Assembly (NCBI RefSeq): GCF_001956985.1
Contig: NZ_CP019082.1
Coordinates: 1,426,001-1,490,000 of the forward strand
Length of the DNA stretch: 64,000 nt
Reading direction: 5' to 3'
Source: Paludisphaera borealis
Lineage (GTDB): Bacteria > Planctomycetota > Planctomycetia > Isosphaerales > Isosphaeraceae
Shown: positions 34,384 through 42,359 of the stretch, piece after piece
Numbering within the stretch: position 1 is the stretch's first letter
Layout: every line of letters begins with the position of its first letter
Notes under the pieces: model-generated
What the model saw: the letters and a program-made list of their open reading frames with translations, nothing else
Told to the model about the DNA's origin: nothing
Databases searched by the model: none
Position numbers and translations under genes: made by a program

Positions 34384-35328
34384 ATGATGACCCCGACCCG
34401 TCGCGAATTCCTGGGATGGACCGCCGCCGCGGCCGCCACGACCACCGCCGCCGCCCGCGCCGCGACGGCCGCCGCGCCCGCGTCGCCGATCATTGACACT
34501 CACGTCCACCTCTGGGAACCCGCCAAGCAGCGCCTCCTCTGGCTCGAAAAGGGGTCCGAGCTTGACCGGAACGCCCTGTGGGACGATTACCTGAAGGCGG
34601 CCGCCGGCCTCGACGTCGTCAAGGCTGTGTATATGGAAGTGGACGTCGATCCGTCGCAGCACGAGGCCGAGGCCCGCATGGTCCTCGACCAGTGCCGCAA
34701 GGGTGACACGGCCCTGTGCGCCGCGGTGATCGGCGGCCGACCGGCGTTCGAGGGGTTCGCGGCCTACATCGAGCCGCTGGCCAAGGACCCGGCCGTGAAG
34801 GGAGTGCGACAGGTGCTCCACGGGCCGCCCACGCCGGCGGGGTATTGCTTGCAGGAGGCGTTCGTCAAGGGCGTGCGCCGGCTCGGCGAGCTGGGCCTTT
34901 GCTTCGACCTCTGCATGCGGCACGCCGAGCTGGCCGACGGAGCGAAGCTCATCGAGCAGGCGACCGGCACGCGGTTCGTCCTCGATCACTGCGGCAACCC
35001 TCCGGTCTTCGGCGATCTCGCCGCCTGGAAGCGCGACGTCGACCGCATCGCCGCCCTGCCCAACGTCGTCGGCAAGGTGTCGGGGATCGTCGCGTCGGCC
35101 AAGGGGAGGAGCTGGAAGGCGGACGACCTCGCGCCGGTGATCCATCATATGATCGAAGCCTTCGGTCCCGACCGGGTGATGTTCGGCGGCGATTGGCCCG
35201 TCTGCACGCTCGGCGCCCCGCTCCGCGACTGGGTGAACGCCCTCTCGGAAATCGTCCGCGACCGCAAGGCCGAGGATCAGCGGAAGCTGTTTCACGACAA
35301 CGCGGCGAAGTTCTACCGGCTGGTTTGA
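34384..35328 (+). CDS. Tat-exported amidohydrolase 2 family (TIM-barrel, L-fuconolactonase-like)
   Basis: A 314-residue protein. The Tat leader TPTRREFLGWTAAAAA is followed by a long Ala/Thr hydrophobic stretch. The mature enzyme opens with IIDTHVHLWEP (HxH metal motif) and shows FVLDHCGNP (His) and VMFGGDWPVC (catalytic Asp), the layout of the COG3618 lactonase/decarboxylase group. It probably hydrolyses a lactone or related ring outside the cytosol. The start is one of two adjacent ATGs (34384 or 34387), with AAAGG just upstream. It follows the enolase-superfamily gene by 18 nt, so the two probably act on related compounds, although one is exported and the other is not. Confidence 0.87.
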   Translation: MMTPTRREFLGWTAAAAATTTAAARAATAAAPASPIIDTHVHLWEPAKQRLLWLEKGSELDRNALWDDYLKAAAGLDVVKAVYMEVDVDPSQHEAEARMVLDQCRKGDTALCAAVIGGRPAFEGFAAYIEPLAKDPAVKGVRQVLHGPPTPAGYCLQEAFVKGVRRLGELGLCFDLCMRHAELADGAKLIEQATGTRFVLDHCGNPPVFGDLAAWKRDVDRIAALPNVVGKVSGIVASAKGRSWKADDLAPVIHHMIEAFGPDRVMFGGDWPVCTLGAPLRDWVNALSEIVRDRKAEDQRKLFHDNAAKFYRLV

Positions 35329-35346
35329 CCGGGCCGAGCCTCGGAT

Positions 35347-36348
35347 TCAGCCGCCGATCGAATGCATGGCCCGCTCCGGCTGGATGAACCGCGCGGTGTT
35401 GATCTCGTGCCCTTCCCACTTGGCGGCCACGCTCTCGACGAGCGCCCGGGCGATCTCGGCGTCGGGGGCGTTCGACCGCAACAGGCCGCGGACGTCGGTC
35501 TCGTCGAGGGCGAAGAGGCAGTTGCGGAGCTTGCCGTCGGACGTGAGCCGGATCCGGTTGCAGCTCATGCAGAACGGCCGGCTGACCGAGGCGATCATGC
35601 CGACCCGCCCCTTGCCGTCGAGGTAGTCGTAATCGACGGCCGGGGCCCTCGGGTCCTGGTTGGGGGCGGGGGCGAGCGGGCCGACCTCGCGAGCCAGGGT
35701 TTCGAGGACTTCGGCCGCGAAGACCACCTTCTCACGCTCCCAGAGATGGCCGGCGTCGAGGGGCATGTACTCGATGAACCGCATCTCCAGCCCGTGCTCG
35801 CGGGCGAACCGGCCCAGGGGCGCGACGTCTTCCTCGTTGAAGCCCCGGATGATCACCGCGTTGATCTTCACCGGATCGAACCCGGCCGCCTTGGCCGCGA
35901 GAATCCCCTCGATCGTCGGCTCCAAACCCTTGCGCCGCGAGAGCCGCAGAAAGCGGTCGGGGTCGAGGGTGTCGAGGCTGACGTTGATCCGCCTCAGCCC
36001 CGAGTCCCACAGCCGCTGGGCCACCGGCGCCAGCAGCATGCCGTTGGTCGTCAGGCCGACGTCGACGATCCCCTCGATCTCGACCAGCTTGCGAACCAGG
36101 ACGTCGACGTCCTTGCGCAGCAGGGGTTCGCCGCCGGTCAGGCGGATCTTGTCGATCCCGAGCGGCACCGCGACCCGCACGAACCGGACGATCTCCTCAT
36201 AGGACAGGAGCTGTTCGCGAGGCAGGAACTCGACCTTCTCCGGCATGCAGTAGACGCAACGGATGTTGCAACGATCGGTGACGCTGATCCGCAAGTTGTT
36301 GTGGATGCGGCCGAACGAATCGATCAGTTGCGGTAGCTCAAACTTCAT
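35347..36348 (-). CDS. moaA: GTP 3',8-cyclase MoaA
   Basis: A 333-residue radical-SAM enzyme performing the first step of molybdenum cofactor synthesis from GTP. The N-terminal 4Fe-4S motif C27-x3-C31-x2-C34 (CNIRCVYC) and the LTGGEPLLR motif are present. The C-terminal second cluster is CMSCNRIRLTSDGKLRNC, and the chain ends in the essential Gly-Gly (SIGG). The ATG at 36348 gives the family N-terminus (FGRIHNNLRISVTDRC). It is the last gene of the Moco operon, 112 nt after moaE. MoaC, needed for the next step, is not in the window. Confidence 0.96.
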   Translation of the reverse strand: MKFELPQLIDSFGRIHNNLRISVTDRCNIRCVYCMPEKVEFLPREQLLSYEEIVRFVRVAVPLGIDKIRLTGGEPLLRKDVDVLVRKLVEIEGIVDVGLTTNGMLLAPVAQRLWDSGLRRINVSLDTLDPDRFLRLSRRKGLEPTIEGILAAKAAGFDPVKINAVIIRGFNEEDVAPLGRFAREHGLEMRFIEYMPLDAGHLWEREKVVFAAEVLETLAREVGPLAPAPNQDPRAPAVDYDYLDGKGRVGMIASVSRPFCMSCNRIRLTSDGKLRNCLFALDETDVRGLLRSNAPDAEIARALVESVAAKWEGHEINTARFIQPERAMHSIGG

Positions 36349-36460
36349 GAGGGGCCGTCGTCTCTCGCGAGCGTGGGGCGTGGTCCGTCTCCCTGCATTG
36401 TACCGGAGCGCGGCAAGCCTCAACTGAGTTTACTACGGAATCACCGCTTCCAACGAACCT

Positions 36461-36880
36461 TCACGACGACAGGCCCGGATGAACCCATTCTTCCTGGCCG
36501 TCGGCCCAGGTCTCGCGCTTCCAGATCGGGACGGTTTCCTTGAAGGCGTCGATCAGCCATCGGCAGGCCTCGAAGGAGTCGCCCCGGTGCGGGCAGCTCA
36601 CGGCGACGACCACGCTGATTTCGCCCAGCCCGAGCCGTCCGACGCGGTGGACGATCGCGGCCTCGATCACCGGCCATCGTCGACGGGCCTCGGCCTCCAG
36701 CTCGGCCATCTGCTTGAGGGCCATCTCGGGGAACGCCTCATAATCCAGGACGACGGTCCGGCGCTCGCCGGTCATCTCGCGGACGGTGCCCAAAAAGGTG
36801 CAGACGGCCCCGGCGTTGTTGTGGCGGACACGCTCGGTCAGGGCCGCGTGGTCCAGCGGCTGTTCGGTGATCTCGACCAT
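36461..36880 (-). CDS. moaE: Molybdopterin synthase catalytic subunit MoaE
   Basis: A 139-residue large subunit of molybdopterin synthase. Family features are GAVCTFLGTVREM, the LDYEAFPEMA strand-helix, HRVGRLGLGE, SCPHRGDSFEACRWLID and the active-site lysine motif PIWKRE. It receives sulphur from thiocarboxylated MoaD; the MoaD here is the C-terminal part of the fusion protein encoded 30 nt upstream. GGAG lies 9 nt before the ATG. Confidence 0.96.
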   Translation of the reverse strand: MVEITEQPLDHAALTERVRHNNAGAVCTFLGTVREMTGERRTVVLDYEAFPEMALKQMAELEAEARRRWPVIEAAIVHRVGRLGLGEISVVVAVSCPHRGDSFEACRWLIDAFKETVPIWKRETWADGQEEWVHPGLSS

Positions 36881-36910
36881 GGTTCGGCTCCAGGCGGGCG
36901 TTGAGTCGGT

Positions 36911-37792
36911 TCAGCCCCCGCTCACCGGCGGGATGACCGCCAGGCTGGCGCCCGGCTTCAGTTCGTGGTCGTCGTCGGCGTACTCCGAATCGACGGCGAT
37001 CATCACCTGGGGGGCGATCGAAGCCAACTCGGGGACCTGCTCGGCGAGAGCCGCTCGCAGGTCGGCGACCGTGGCCCGCGCGGGGAGCCGGACCGAGACC
37101 TCGCCCCGACCCGCGCGCTCCCGAGCGATCGCGAACAGCCGGACGGAACGCTCCTGGACCTCGCCCCCCTGCCCTTGCAGCCTGCGGAGATCGTCGGGGG
37201 TGTCCAGGTCGGTGACGACCGACTCGTCGCCGACTTCGATCTCGACCACGTCGGCCGCGTGATTCGCGACCAGGGCGTTGACGCCGACGTCCGGCGGCAG
37301 GTCGGCGATCGTCCGGGCCAGCCGCCAGGGAACGACGATCGGATGACCGCGACGGCCGCCGGCCGTGGGGATCACGATCGCCTCGGGCCGTTCGCGCCAG
37401 CAGGCGAGCACCCGGGCGACGATCGAGCCGTCGAGCATCGGGCTGTCGGCCGGGGCCAGCACGACGGCTTGGGGTGGCTCGGCCGAACGCTCCAACTCGG
37501 CGACGGCCAGCTCGATCGAGTCGCGCATCTCGGCCGGCCGGGTCTCGGGCGCGACGACGACGGCCCCGGCTCGCGAGGCGGCTTCGGCCAGCGGCGGGCC
37601 TTCGGGGGCGTCGGGCGGTGGTGTGACGACGATCACCGGACGCGCCCCGCCGGCGAGCAGGGCCGAAACGACGCGCGCGATCAGCGGCCGGCCCTCGAAT
37701 TCGAGGAGCAGCTTGGGGCTTCCCATGCGTCGGGACGAGCCGGCGGCCGGGACGATCGCGGCGATGGTGGTCATGTCGATTGTAGGGGTCAT
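36911..37792 (-). CDS. Fusion of MocA-like molybdopterin nucleotidyltransferase with MoaD
   Basis: A 293-residue two-domain protein. Residues 1-205 are a MobA/MocA-type nucleotidyltransferase: VPAAGSSRRMGSPKLLLEF (P-loop-like signature), LAPADSPML (metal site), GRRGHPIVVP and the closing TDLDTPDDL. MocA members transfer CMP to molybdopterin for the xanthine dehydrogenase family. Residues 215-293 are a beta-grasp MoaD domain (RSVRLFAIARERAGRGEVSV...) ending in the Gly-Gly needed for thiocarboxylation. The ATG at 37792 overlaps the xdhC stop (ATGA). The fusion joins early (sulphur carrier) and late (cytidylation) steps in one chain; moaE follows directly. It may be cleaved or act as a fusion. 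Confidence 0.9.
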   Translation of the reverse strand: MTPTIDMTTIAAIVPAAGSSRRMGSPKLLLEFEGRPLIARVVSALLAGGARPVIVVTPPPDAPEGPPLAEAASRAGAVVVAPETRPAEMRDSIELAVAELERSAEPPQAVVLAPADSPMLDGSIVARVLACWRERPEAIVIPTAGGRRGHPIVVPWRLARTIADLPPDVGVNALVANHAADVVEIEVGDESVVTDLDTPDDLRRLQGQGGEVQERSVRLFAIARERAGRGEVSVRLPARATVADLRAALAEQVPELASIAPQVMIAVDSEYADDDHELKPGASLAVIPPVSGG

Positions 37793-38862
37793 GATGCGCA
37801 GGTCGAAGGTGTCGGAGTGGCGGCCTTGGGGCCGAGGTTGCGCCGGGCGATCAGCTCGGCGACGATGCTGACGGCGATCTCGGGGACCGTCCGCGAGCCG
37901 ATGTCCAGGCCGACGGGCGCCGTGACGCGGGCCAGGTCGTCGGCGGCGATCCCCATCTCGCGGAGGCTCTCGAAGATCATCTTGATCTTCCGCTGGCTGC
38001 CGATCAGCCCGACGTACGAGGCGGGAGTCGGGGCCATGTGGAAGAGGGCTTCCTGGTCGTGACCGTGGCCTCGGGTGACGATCAGTACGAACGTGTTGCG
38101 GGTGACTTCGAGCGTCTTGAGGACCTCCTCGACCGGCCCGACGATGAACTTCTGGGCCTTGGGGAACCGCTCGCGGCTAGCGTACTGGCTGCGGTCGTCG
38201 ACCACCCAGACGTCGAAATCGGCCTCGGCGGCCAGGTTGCCGACGGCCTGGCCGACGTGCCCCGCGCCGACGACCACCAGCCGGATACGGGGCAAGACCG
38301 GCAGCCAGGCCACGCCCTGATCGACCCGCGCCCGGGGGCGGTCGACGAGGGCCGTCAGCCGCTCGCCGAGGACATCGGGAAACGCGCCTCCCGGCCGGCA
38401 GGTCAGCGGTTTGCCATCGTGGTCGAACAGGAACCGCCGGCCCGGCGACGAGTCCTCGACCCGCTCGGGGGCGACGACGACGGCCTCGGTGAACCCCTCG
38501 CCGGTCTCGATGGCCTGGTGCAGTCGGCGGTAATAGTCGAGGGCTCCCGCCCCCTTGAGGGCCTCGGTGGCGATGACCATCTTGCCGCCGCAGATCAGGC
38601 CGTCGGCCCAGGCGTAGTCGTGGTCGAGGACGAAGGAATGGAGCCGGACGCCTTCCTCGCCGAGCTGGCGGACGGCGTTTTGCTTGACCTCGTTCTCGAC
38701 GCAGCCGCCGCCGAGCGTGCCGACCTGGCCGCCGTCGGGGTCGACCGCCATGATCGCTCCCGCCTTCTGCGGCGTCGACCCGCGCGTCTCCACGACCTGG
38801 CACAGGAGCAGCTCGCGGCCGTCATCCAGGGCTCGGATCAGATGTCGCACGACGTCGCGCAT
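37789..38862 (-). CDS. xdhC: XdhC/CoxI-family molybdenum-cofactor insertion protein
   Basis: A 357-residue protein. The N-terminal XdhC/CoxI domain has CQVVETRGSTPQKAGA and GTLGGGCVENEV. The C-terminal Rossmann domain has LVVVGAGHVGQAVGNLA and the closing VGLIGSQRKIKMIF...VTAPVGLDIGSRTVPEIAVSI. XdhC binds and delivers sulphurated MCD cofactor to xanthine-dehydrogenase-type enzymes. It is the first gene of the operon xdhC, mocA-moaD, moaE, moaA, and overlaps the next by 4 nt. The ATG at 38862 gives the normal family N-terminus; a 78-residue in-frame extension upstream is not family-like. No molybdoenzyme gene is in the window. Confidence 0.93.
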   Translation of the reverse strand: MRDVVRHLIRALDDGRELLLCQVVETRGSTPQKAGAIMAVDPDGGQVGTLGGGCVENEVKQNAVRQLGEEGVRLHSFVLDHDYAWADGLICGGKMVIATEALKGAGALDYYRRLHQAIETGEGFTEAVVVAPERVEDSSPGRRFLFDHDGKPLTCRPGGAFPDVLGERLTALVDRPRARVDQGVAWLPVLPRIRLVVVGAGHVGQAVGNLAAEADFDVWVVDDRSQYASRERFPKAQKFIVGPVEEVLKTLEVTRNTFVLIVTRGHGHDQEALFHMAPTPASYVGLIGSQRKIKMIFESLREMGIAADDLARVTAPVGLDIGSRTVPEIAVSIVAELIARRNLGPKAATPTPSTCAS

Positions 38863-39523
38863 TGGGCGGTTTTCCCCGGTTTGTCGATTCTGTCGATCGC
38901 GGCGATTTCCGGGCCTGCGACGGTCCAGCCGGACCGGCCCGTCAACAATCTTGCACGGGAGCCGACGACGAAGGCATCCAACGAACCAACCTAGCGAAGT
39001 TCGGCCCGCCGGACAATCCGCCTCCCGGATCGCCCGGATTGGGTTCGTTCGACCCCGAATCAAGGCCGTGGCGACGACCGGCGACCACCTCTTCACACCC
39101 CTCGATCAAGCTCGGCTCCCCCATCCTTGGACTCGGGTCGACGGGGGGAATTGGGTTCGTTCGGCGTCGGCCCGACGCTGGAAATCTGGATGTAAGTTGT
39201 GTGTCCATAGATTGTTGCGTTCGCAAGGTCGGTTGGCTTCGTTTGGACCAAAAATGGGTGAACGTACCGGCGTCGCCGGTGTCTACAAAGGGGATCAAGC
39301 GATCCCAGCAGCAGTAGGCCGAGATTGGGTTTGATCGCGCGTTTTTTCGAAGGGTCGGCTTGTCTCCTCGGTGCTGCCGGATTGCCAGAGAGCCGACCAG
39401 ACGATGCGGTACTCCTCCTTAATTTACTATGTGCGGGCGCCGGATTCGACCGAGATCGGAATGAACCGCATGCTCGGTCGACCGCCCGACTTGTCCCTAT
39501 CCTCGAAGTTGCGGGAGGTGCTG
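38863..39523. other. Gene-free divergent region carrying repeat copy B
   Basis: 661 bp between xdhC (minus) and the phosphotransferase gene (plus). Open frames here translate to low-complexity strings without family likeness. It contains the second copy of the dispersed multi-motif element, with a short AT-rich patch at 39415-39430. Confidence 0.55.
39036..39336 (-). repeat. Dispersed multi-motif element, copy B
   Basis: Read on the minus strand, motifs start at 39336 (GATCAAACCCAATC), 39244 (AAACGAAGCCAACC), 39162 (GAACGAACCCAATT) and 39050 (GAACGAACCCAATC). Intervals are 92, 82 and 112 nt. The order of variants, including the distinctive GAAGCCAA in second place, and the last two intervals match copy A to within 1 nt. 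The element lies in a divergent intergenic region, as does copy A. Confidence 0.75.
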
Positions 39524-40435
39524 ATGGCGGCGTTGGAAGGAGCATCGGCCGATCGGGATGCGCTTGCGGCGATTGCGTGCCGTCATGGCCTTGCGCTGGT
39601 CGGCGAGATCGAGGTGAACGACATCGGGCTCGATTTCCGCGCTGCGTTCGCGACGGACGAGGCGGGGGCGGCCTGGGTGCTGCGAGTCCCTCGCCGGCCC
39701 GACGTCCTACCGAGGGCCGAGAACGAGGCGCGCGTGCTGGGGCTGGTCAAGGGCCGGCTGCCGGTCGAGGTTCCCGACTGGCGGATCTACTCACCGGAGC
39801 TGATCGCGTATCCGCGTCTGGCCGGTACGACCGCCGTGACCGTCGACCCGGCGACGAAGGAGCCGACCTGGAATATCGACAAGGAGTCCCCCGTTTTCGC
39901 GGAGAGCTTCGGGCGGACCCTCGCGGCGCTCCACGGCGTCGACCCCGCCGAGGCTGTCGCGGCCGGCCTGAAATCGTCCTCGTCGGAGGAGGCGCGGCGA
40001 GCCTTCGCTGACGACCTCGACCGGGTGAATCGGGAAATCGGAATCAGCGACGACCTCTGGCTCCGATGGCGCGGCTGGCTCGACGATGATGCGTCGTGGC
40101 CTCCGTTCTCGGCGCTGGTTCACGGCGATTTGCACGTCGGTCACATCGTCGTCGATGAGGCTTCCCGCGCGACGGGGGTGCTCGATTGGACCGAGGCCGA
40201 GGTCAGCGACCCCGCCATCGACTTCGTCTTCCACCTCATGGCGTTTGGCGAGCCAGGCCTCGACCGGCTCCTGACCGAATATGAGGAGGCCGGCGGGCGG
40301 ACGTGGCCGAGCATCCGAGGTCACATCGCCGAGCGGCTCTCTGCCTTCCCCGTCAAGTACGCGCTGTTCGCGCTGATGTCCGGCCTGGACGAGCACCTCG
40401 ATGCGGTCCGGCCGCAACTGGGACTCGATGTGTAA
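39524..40435 (+). CDS. Macrolide 2'-phosphotransferase (Mph)-family kinase
   Basis: A 303-residue aminoglycoside/macrolide-kinase-fold enzyme, matching Mph family length (about 300). Family features are the N-terminal HGLALVGEIEVNDIGLDFR, WVLRVPRR (ATP lysine region), VPDWRIYSPELIAYPRLAGT, VTVDP...TWN, FGRTLAALHGV, catalytic LVHGDLHVGH and metal-binding GVLDWTEAEVSDPAIDF. Family members use GTP to phosphorylate the macrolide desosamine. Whether this one acts on macrolides or another compound is not decidable. The ATG at 39524 has GGGAGG 5 nt upstream and matches the family start; earlier in-frame ATGs are unlikely. It is divergent from xdhC and converges on the SnoaL-like gene (27 nt). Confidence 0.88.
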   Translation: MAALEGASADRDALAAIACRHGLALVGEIEVNDIGLDFRAAFATDEAGAAWVLRVPRRPDVLPRAENEARVLGLVKGRLPVEVPDWRIYSPELIAYPRLAGTTAVTVDPATKEPTWNIDKESPVFAESFGRTLAALHGVDPAEAVAAGLKSSSSEEARRAFADDLDRVNREIGISDDLWLRWRGWLDDDASWPPFSALVHGDLHVGHIVVDEASRATGVLDWTEAEVSDPAIDFVFHLMAFGEPGLDRLLTEYEEAGGRTWPSIRGHIAERLSAFPVKYALFALMSGLDEHLDAVRPQLGLDV

Positions 40436-40462
40436 CCGCGCGGAATGAACCGGCCGACCGAT

Positions 40463-40885
40463 TCAATCCTCCCTTTGGGCGGCGAGAGCGCCGGCGGTGT
40501 CGAAGAAGTCACGGTACTCGGCGACGGCGCCGTCGCGGAAGCGGAAGACGTCGGCCTTGTGCGACGCGGTGGTCTTGCCGGTGGCCTTGCTGCGGAACGC
40601 CACCTGGCTGAGAACGACCACGCGCTCGCCGTCGGCGATGAACTCTTCTGGAAGGAAGTAGATCAACTCCCACGAGTCGCCCAGCGCCGAGAAATAGGCG
40701 TTGGCCGCGACCTTCCCTTTGCATCCCTGGAAGAATCCCGTGCCGGCGTCGTGTCCCCCTGGCGGGTGGAGAACGACGTCGTCGGCGAACAGGTCCATCC
40801 ACTCGCTCACGCTGCCGCCTCGCGTGTCGTTCCAGAGTTGATAGGCCTGTCGGAGCTTGGCGATATTCTGCTGGACGTCTTCCAC
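40463..40885 (-). CDS. SnoaL-like / NTF2-fold protein
   Basis: A 140-residue cone-shaped alpha+beta barrel protein of the SnoaL/ketosteroid-isomerase-like group. It shows an N-terminal helix pair (IAKLRQAYQLWNDTRGGSVS) and WMDLFADDVVLHPPGGHDAG, then the strand pattern WELIYFLPEEFIADGERVVVLSQVAF and HKADVFRFRDGAVAEYRDFFDTAGAL. Such proteins bind small hydrophobic ligands, some as enzymes; nothing fixes the substrate. Translation starts at GTG with GGAGG 6 nt upstream. It is a single gene convergent with the phosphotransferase gene. Confidence 0.85.
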   Translation of the reverse strand: MEDVQQNIAKLRQAYQLWNDTRGGSVSEWMDLFADDVVLHPPGGHDAGTGFFQGCKGKVAANAYFSALGDSWELIYFLPEEFIADGERVVVLSQVAFRSKATGKTTASHKADVFRFRDGAVAEYRDFFDTAGALAAQRED

Positions 40886-41023
40886 GGCTGCCTCCGTCGG
40901 GTTCGGCAGATTGTTGCCCAGATCGTTCGGACGTGCTCCGGGTATTGGAACCGAACGGTGAAGTGTTCGCCAGCAAAATCAAATCAAGGGATCAACCATC
41001 GGCGCGGCGGTCCTCCATGTCCT

Positions 41024-41052
41024 TTCTCACGAGCCTTCAGGGGTCTTATACT
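41024..41052 (+). promoter_or_regulatory. Putative promoter of the chitinase gene
   Basis: TTCTCA (41024-41029) and TATACT (41047-41052) are spaced 17 nt apart, ending 58 nt before the ATG at 41111. Confidence 0.48.
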
Positions 41053-41110
41053 TGGTCCGTCCGAGCCGAGGAGACGCCGCGCTTTCTTGTCGCTTTCGAG
41101 GAACCAAGGA

Positions 41111-42226
41111 ATGAGACGTACCGCATTGCGCCGGATGATCGCCGCACCCGTTCTGCTGGCCGGCCTGCTCTCGTCGGGGTTCGCGGCCGACGTCGAGGCG
41201 AAACGCGACAAGGTGTTCGTCGGTTACCTCTACGGGTCGCCGCGCGACGTGAACTTCTCGCTGTATACGCACCTGTGCCATGCGTTCGTGACGGCGGGAC
41301 CCGACGGGAAGCTCAATCGCGGCCGCAGCGCGCCCGATCGCGACCTTACCACCCTGGCGCACAAGGCGGGCGTGAAGGTCTTGATCTCGCTGGGCGGCTG
41401 GGGCTGGGACAAGCAGTTCGCGGCGATCGTCGCCAGCCCCGAGGCGGAGAAGCTGTACGTCGATTCCGTGGTCAAGATGCTCGACGAGTTCGACTATGAC
41501 GGCCTCGACCTCGACTGGGAGTATCCCGATACGGCCAAGGAAGTCGAGGGTTTCGAACGCCTGACGCGGACCCTGCGCGCCCGGATCGACGCGATCGGCA
41601 AGATGAAGAACCGGCCAATGAACCTGACGATGGCCGCGTCGTCGAACCAGGGCACGCTCGAATGGCTCAAGAAAGACTTCCTGGTCGAAAACATGGACTG
41701 GGTCAACGTCATGACCTACGACTACGCCGGCGACTGGACCCCGTACGCGGGTCACAACTCGCCGTTGTTCCCCTCGACCAAGGAGCCGACCAAGACTCCC
41801 AAGTCGATCGAGGCGACCATGCTTTACCTGCTGGAGAAACGCGGCATCCCCGCCGACCGACTCGCCGTCGGCCTGCCGCTCTACGGTCGCGGCTTCAACG
41901 TCGCCAAGCCCTACGACTCGACCAAGGGCGCGCCCAAGAAGCGGCTGCCGAACCTCGACTACCGGGGGATCGTCGGCCTTGAGAAAGAAGGTTGGAAGCG
42001 ATCTTGGGACGAGGAGATCAAGGCCCCCTGGCTGACCGCCCCCGACGGCGCGGCGGTCGTCGGCTACGATGACGCCGAGTCGATCCGCCTGAAGACCGAG
42101 TGGGCCATGTCCAAGGGCTTCCGCGGCGTCTTCTTCTGGCAAGTCGCCGGCGACCGGCTTCCCACCGGCGGCAACCCGTTGCAAGAAGCCGCGCGGAAGG
42201 CCTGGGAAGCCGGAAGTGGAAAGTAG
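41111..42226 (+). CDS. Secreted glycoside hydrolase family 18 protein (chitinase-like)
   Basis: A 371-residue protein with a signal peptide (MIAAPVLLAGLLSSGFAA) and a single GH18 TIM barrel. Landmarks are YTHLCHAFV, VLISLGGWGW, the catalytic DGLDLDWEYP (DxxDxDxE with the acid Glu), NVMTYDYAG and the terminal GVFFWQVAGD. It should hydrolyse beta-1,4-linked N-acetylglucosamine polymers outside the cytosol. No chitin-binding module is present, and an inserted alpha+beta subdomain lies between the last strands (GLPLYGRGFNV... and DDAESI). The ATG at 41111 is the first compatible with a signal peptide, with AAGGA just upstream. It is single, behind a good promoter. Confidence 0.93.
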   Translation: MRRTALRRMIAAPVLLAGLLSSGFAADVEAKRDKVFVGYLYGSPRDVNFSLYTHLCHAFVTAGPDGKLNRGRSAPDRDLTTLAHKAGVKVLISLGGWGWDKQFAAIVASPEAEKLYVDSVVKMLDEFDYDGLDLDWEYPDTAKEVEGFERLTRTLRARIDAIGKMKNRPMNLTMAASSNQGTLEWLKKDFLVENMDWVNVMTYDYAGDWTPYAGHNSPLFPSTKEPTKTPKSIEATMLYLLEKRGIPADRLAVGLPLYGRGFNVAKPYDSTKGAPKKRLPNLDYRGIVGLEKEGWKRSWDEEIKAPWLTAPDGAAVVGYDDAESIRLKTEWAMSKGFRGVFFWQVAGDRLPTGGNPLQEAARKAWEAGSGK

Positions 42227-42254
42227 TGTGTCGCCCGGCGGACGAGTCGGCCGG

Positions 42255-42350
42255 AATACAAGCCCGAAGCGCCAGCGAGTGCATGAGTTTGCGTTTGCTT
42301 ATTCAGCACGTTGACTGGAAATGCACTCGCTTGCGCTTCGGGCTTGTATT
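42255..42350. repeat. Near-perfect 30-bp inverted repeat (palindromic intergenic element)
   Basis: Arms 42255-42284 and 42321-42350 are inverse complements at 29 of 30 positions (core ACAAGCCCGAAGCGC then AGCGAGTGCAT), with a 36-nt centre. The element lies between the convergent chitinase and VanZ genes and would form a strong hairpin in RNA of either strand, so it may serve as a bidirectional terminator. From memory, the sequence resembles a repeat widely scattered in planctomycete intergenic DNA. Confidence 0.85.
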
Positions 42351-42359
42351 TCTGGCTGG

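Noticed and set aside
33085-35295. A 736-codon minus-strand open frame opposite the enolase-superfamily and amidohydrolase genes
   Set aside because: It is antisense to two genes with strong motifs; the translation is low-complexity and has no ribosome site.
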